From: Eucommia ulmoides
Taxonomy: Eukaryota > Streptophyta > Magnoliopsida > Garryales > Eucommiaceae
Assembly: GCA_016647705.1 (NCBI GenBank)
Contig: CM028325.1
Coordinates: forward strand, 32,158,474 to 32,222,473
Direction of reading: 5' to 3'
DNA: 64,000 nucleotides
The notes beneath the pieces were generated by a model. It was not told the origin of the DNA, did not search any database, and saw only the letters and a program-made list of their open reading frames with translations. Made by a program: the position numbers and the translations under genes. Of the stretch, positions 59,924-64,000 are shown piece by piece. How positions within the stretch are numbered: position 1 is the stretch's first letter; every line of letters starts with the position of its first letter.

Positions 59924-60692
59924 GAAGCAACTACCAATCAGAATAAATACTTATTCAATGCATGATCAATAAGCAAAGATGTGAAAAAAAAAAATGGATC
60001 ATCATAAAAGAAAAAATGGATCATCATAAAAGAATCCTAGTAAGACGGTCAATGGGCAAGGTGATGAAAGAATGGAGAGGTTTTTGGGCTGGGAGAAGAT
60101 TTATGCAGGGTTATTCTTACTAATTGCAGAAGAGGGTGAAGAAGACCCAGGACAAAGAACAATTCACCACCAAGCAATCAAGTTACCAACGTGACAAAGG
60201 CGAAAGAAAAAAAAAAAAAAAATCCTACTCTTGAGTTCTAACTAGCAGGGAAAGCGGTAGTTATAAGCAAGACAAAAGGCAATGGAACAAATTATGAGTA
60301 AATAAACAATCATATGCGAAGTGAACTATTTACAGAAAATTGTAGACTAACTGGACAGGAGTACTTAGGAGCAAGCAGCACTTTCCCAGCCCCCACCCCC
60401 TCCTCTCGCAGGTGGATTCTTCTTCCTTATTCTTTAGTTTCTTTTTATTTTCTCTACGAAATATATATAAAATGCCAACACTTCATTTGAATGAAAAACA
60501 CCACAAGGGCAAAAACCTAGTGAGACCACAAACTAATTAGCTCGAGCTATTCCGAGTATGATCTGAATTTCAACTATTAAGACCAATGCGTTAAGCAACG
60601 AATTCAAAGTTTCTTTTCCGAAATTCTCAACACGATCAAGACAATGGTGAAAATCTAGAAACCTAAAAATCACATTGCAATATGAAAGAAAA
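59924..60692. other. Spacer, no gene
   Basis: Mixed AT-rich and purine-rich DNA without a supported frame. Confidence 0.55.
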
Positions 60693-61326
60693 TGGTGAGT
60701 CAATACTTTCCCTTTGTGATTTAATGTGCGATTTAACCGATTAATGTGTCAATCAATTTTTCCATTAATTAGGGAGTAAGTTTAGGTAATTGTTTTTCTT
60801 CAACTAATGAGTCAAATGGCATTTAGAACACATGCCGGTCATTATGAATTCTTAGTGATGTTGTTTGGTCTCAGCAAATCTCCATCCACTTTCCAAAGCC
60901 TGCTGAATGATATCTTTCGGCCACATCTTGGTAAATTCATTTTGGTTTTCCTCGATGATATCTTGATTTACAACCCTTCATGGAAGGACCATTTGATGCA
61001 CTTACAAACTACTTTGACACTGCTACGAGAGAATAATTTGTTTGCCAAGAGATCTAAATGCAGCTTTGGAAAATCAGAAGTGGAGTATCTTGGTCATATT
61101 GTGACAAAAGATGGGGTAGCTACGGATCCCTCAAAGATCGAAGTTACGGTGAATTGGCCAACACCAAGCACTGTTCTGCTTTGAGGGGATTCCTAGGTTT
61201 GATGGAAAACCATGGCAAGATTAACTGAAGAAAGACGATTACCTAAACTTAATGACAAAATTGATTGACACATTAATTGGTTAAAAATCACACATTAAAT
61301 CACACAGAAAAAGTATTGACTTACCA
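60693..61326. mobile_element. Inverted-repeat element enclosing a Gypsy RT fragment
   Basis: Arms of about 105 bp face each other. The left begins TGGTGAGTCAATACTTTCCC; the right, reverse-complemented, begins TGGTAAGTCAATACTTTTTC. Both continue through GATTTAATGTG and TTAATGTGTCAATCAATTTT to TTTAGGTAAT. Between them sits a Gypsy reverse-transcriptase segment. I could not confirm a target duplication. Confidence 0.6.
60807..61184 (+). pseudogene. Gypsy (Ty3) reverse-transcriptase fragment
   Basis: The peptide runs through MAFRTHAGHYEFLVMLFGLS, then PSTFQSLLNDIF, the catalytic ILVFLDDILIYNPS and a CSFGKSEVEYLGHIVTKDGV segment, a typical Gypsy RT palm and thumb. Only about 125 residues remain; protease, RNase H and integrase are absent, and the frame ends just after NWPTPSTVLL. 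The FLDD catalytic box is intact. Confidence 0.88.
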
Positions 61327-61788
61327 GAAACAACCGACCGATTGCGCTCAATTCATTGCATTTCGCGTCGAATTAACACATTCCTAGAGAAAATTCAGTT
61401 AACCAGCTCATAAAAACGGAAGAAAAAAAAAATGACGAGCAAGAATTAGGTTAACATTTTCCGGATGAATTGAAAACAAATAACAGAAGTACATGAATGA
61501 ATTGAAAGCATACCTCTGCAATCGGAGGTCGATTTGTGTTGAATTTTCCCCATTTTCTTTATGCTAAAAGAGCAAATTGCTGGAGCTCTCCATCTGCGAG
61601 GAGAGAGGGGAATACGGCCATGGTAGGGCTCTTTTCGACCTTTTGTATTTATTTTTATTTATTTTTTTTATTTTGTCTTTTTGGGTCGATGACTGTTTGT
61701 ATTGTATGTACGTTTTATAATGGCTGGCTTGCTTGTTAGAAGTCAAAATTAGACCCTAAATATTTGAACCCATCTCTTGGGCTAATTT
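61327..61788. other. Spacer with possible minus-strand leader exons, no firm gene
   Basis: On the minus strand a short frame MAVFPSLLADGELQQFALLA lies near 61620. Splice-like sites follow (CAGAGGTATG near 61514; TCTCTAGGAATG near 61386; TTTCTGGTAAGTC near 61327). They could be 5' exons of a lost or unrecognised gene, but there is no homology to support this. Confidence 0.25.
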
Positions 61789-62010
61789 GACCTCTCACAT
61801 GACACACGTTACATTCTTTTACCAGTATCATGCTAGTTTTAGACTGATAATCTTATTGATAAAGAAACGTGTTCTCTTTCTTTTTCTTGTCAATCAGAAT
61901 TCGACCTCACATGACACACGTTACATTCTTTTACCAAGTTTTAGACCTAAGAAGTGGTAATCTGGTTGATAAAGAAACGTGTTATCTTTCATTGTCAATC
62001 AGAATTCGAC
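61789..62010. repeat. Tandem duplication of about 112 bp
   Basis: The phrase CTCACATGACACACGTTACA and the following sequence to CAATCAGAATTCGAC occur twice in a row (61789-61905 and 61903-62010), with small insertions and deletions between copies. Confidence 0.88.
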
Positions 62011-62628
62011 TCTCCTCAGTAACATTTCAAGAATTAATTCTTGCATGCACCAAACCAATGTGGAGAGTGTACTTTTAAGATCATCCAGTGAGATAATTAG
62101 TCGAGATGCGTGTAAGTTGGACCGAACACACCTTACCTAAAAATCAAAAAAAATAAAAAAAAAATTAAATTTAGACCCACACAATGCGCTAAGCTTAGTA
62201 AAAAAATTATATTATTAAATTTTCAATATTAAAATATGAAACACTTAGATATCGTTTGATTACTTTGGTAGCAATGGACGGATGTATAATTTTAGTGAAT
62301 AAAGGCGTTTTATAAATACAAAAAATAAATATAAATATACTATTAAAAATTACATAAATAATCATAAAAGTGTAATTATATTGCTACAAATTAACTTTTA
62401 TTAATATACTATAAAACAACAAACAAATAATCATAAATTATAATTAATTTTATTAATTTTGTAAGTCGATAAATTCTAATTTAATTAATTCATATTGTAT
62501 CTACCTTTTGGGGGGTAAAAATATTTTTTGAACCATATATAGTTTGTTTTTTTTTAACTAATTTAAATTGTGCATTTTGCATTAATTAGAAAATAAATTA
62601 AAGATAACCATAAAAAAAAAAAAAAAAA

Positions 62629-62661
<33 letters not shown>

Positions 62662-62839
62662 AAAGAGAGAGAGAGAGAGAGAAATAATATGAGGCAAGTT
62701 AGAACCACCCATGACAATAGCATAGATTTCAATATTTGAAATCGGAATTATAAATTAATATATGCAATGTTTTCATTTGTTATTTTTTATTTTTTATTTT
62801 TTCAATTTAAAAATTTTACTCTCTGTCCCGATTATTTAA
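62011..62839. other. AT-rich spacer with long A tract, no gene
   Basis: It contains an interrupted A run (about 62612-62659) followed by a GA run (62663-62682). No coding frame is seen. Confidence 0.65.
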
Positions 62840-63460
62840 GGCCCCGTTTGGTAACCGTTTCCATTTCAGAAATTCTCATCCTATTTCCAGATTTTTGGGA
62901 ATAGCGTTTGGTAATTTTTGTTTCCGTTTCCATTTCATTCCCATTTGAAAATTGTGCCCACTTTTTTCTTAAGAAATGAGAAACAAAAAAAAAATTGTTT
63001 CTCATTATTTCCATTCCATTCCCAAAACACATAGTTACTATTCAACCGTCGGTCGACCACCGCCCGCCGCTGGCCATCTCCGGCGACCGTCGTAGGTCAT
63101 CGTCCCGCCGGAAATTTTCCGGCCACTGTCACCCACCCGCCACCGCTGTCCGGCCGGAGACGTCGCCGGCGGGCTCCATTGCCTTCCGGCGTCACCGGCT
63201 CCACCGCCGTCCGGTGGTCGCCGGCGCCGGAGCCACCGTCGGCCGGCCGGCGACGGCACCACCACCGTCAGGCCAAAAAAAAAAAAGATTTTAGGATAAA
63301 ATCATTACCAAACACAATTCCCTTCCCAAAACAAAAACAAAAAAATTATAGTTACCAAAAGCGATTCTACTCCCAAGAAGAAAACAAAATTCTCATCCCA
63401 TCCCATCCCATTCCCATCCCACTGTTGAAATGGAAACAGAAACGGTTACCAAACGCCACC
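62840..63460. mobile_element. Harbinger-like MITE, copy 3 (621 bp)
   Basis: It begins GGCCCCGTTTGGTAACCG and ends CGGTTACCAAACGCCACC, with arms that match copy 2. The outer flanks are TTAA on both sides. The interior (63040-63270) is markedly GC-rich with CCGGCG phrases, unlike the AT-rich arms; its open frames do not resemble a protein. Confidence 0.62.
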
Positions 63461-64000
63461 TTAAGGTTCTTAGAGAAAAAAAAAAGGGGGGGGGGGTTTC
63501 AAACTATTTGTATTTTCTTATTAAATACATGGATTCATTAATAAGTCTTTTCATTAAATGTATATATACTAAAACTAATAACCCGTATTTCATATTAATA
63601 ATGCACAAGAAAAACAAATTTTATAGAGCAGGTTTTATTCGTATTCCTTACTCTAGATCTTCCCCCACAGATTCTTACACTAGGGGGAGGGTTCCCCCTA
63701 AAGAACCTCCGGCATGAGAGTAAGTATCTCGAGTGAATATAATTGTAGTTAAATGTATATCAAATTGTGTAAGTACCTTTTCTCACACCAACTAGGAGTA
63801 TTTATAATTTTTCATCGGGCAAGAAGTAGGAGAGAGAGGGCACGCAATCATGAATCTATTTTGAGAGCATATCCATAGCGTGTTCAAATTCTTCTTGCAA
63901 GATCAGTGTGACTCCTATAACAAAAAATTTAACTGAGTCTACTCAAGGACCCTACCCGCGCATGAATGCAGGTGTTGAGTGCTTATGGGCCTACTCGTGC
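63461..64000. other. Right edge, no gene seen
   Basis: There is a G run at about 63486-63497 and an inverted GGGGGAGGGTTCCCCC-type motif near 63683-63699. Otherwise this is unremarkable DNA running to the window edge. Confidence 0.5.

Noticed and set aside
61564..61746. Minus-strand gene beginning MAVFPSLLADGELQQF
   Set aside because: The frame is very short, and no homology or downstream exon could be supported.
63038..63294. GC-rich open frames in both directions
   Set aside because: They lie inside a MITE; the Pro/Arg/Gly-rich translations carry no domain.

Overview
This 64 kb window looks like a gene-poor, transposon-dense stretch of a flowering-plant nuclear genome, most likely a eudicot. 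The evidence is AT-rich intergenic DNA, GT-AG introns, an intact cytokinin-hydroxylase type P450 (CYP735A), a HEN4-like multi-KH RNA-binding protein, a BURP-domain pseudogene, an Au-type SINE, and Copia, Gypsy, LINE, Mutator, hAT and Harbinger-like elements. Nothing bacterial is present.

Layout. 0-6 kb: a possible exon of an unidentified minus-strand gene at the left edge, then a decayed Copia retrotransposon (758-5588) with paired 195-bp LTRs. 6-14 kb: Mutator-like ends and a 2.26-kb non-autonomous MULE (7164-9424) with a perfect 9-bp target duplication, two possible Helitron 3' ends, a 2.94-kb solo LTR (9972-12910), and a 266-bp foldback MITE. 14-16 kb: a Copia gag/protease remnant and a possible LTR. 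17.6-22.6 kb: a 5'-truncated LINE with decayed ORF1 and ORF2. 23.2-33.7 kb: a 10.5-kb non-TIR Mutator-like element with a perfect 9-bp target duplication. It carries a decayed MuDR-type transposase, a DUF1985 + Ulp1 (C48 protease) gene, and 24 exact copies of the palindrome GTTACATGTAAC confined to its non-coding parts. This is the most interesting part of the window. It matches the plan of VANDAL/Kaonashi elements, in which a DUF1985 protein (VANC) binds motifs clustered in its own transposon and removes silencing.

35.2-40.2 kb: the one clearly intact metabolic gene, a five-exon CYP735A-like P450 of 522 codons. Its introns hold a plastid-derived trnS(UGA) copy, a hAT-type MITE and a TA microsatellite. 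40.2-47.7 kb: no gene; foldbacks, a decayed terminal-inverted-repeat element with a 42-nt poly-C run, and a Harbinger-like MITE. 47.8-53.2 kb: a seven-exon, 649-aa KH-domain gene on the minus strand that reads through cleanly. 53.5-55.7 kb: a truncated Copia pol directly upstream of it. 56.7-64 kb: an Au-type SINE with a 15-bp target duplication, a BURP (PG1-beta-like) pseudogene with one stop, two more members of the Harbinger-like family, an inverted-repeat element enclosing a Gypsy reverse-transcriptase fragment, and a tandem duplication.

The two intact genes are not functionally linked. CYP735A makes trans-zeatin-type cytokinins at the ER; the KH protein is a predicted RNA-processing factor. 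Most other content is transposon debris of different ages and nesting depths.
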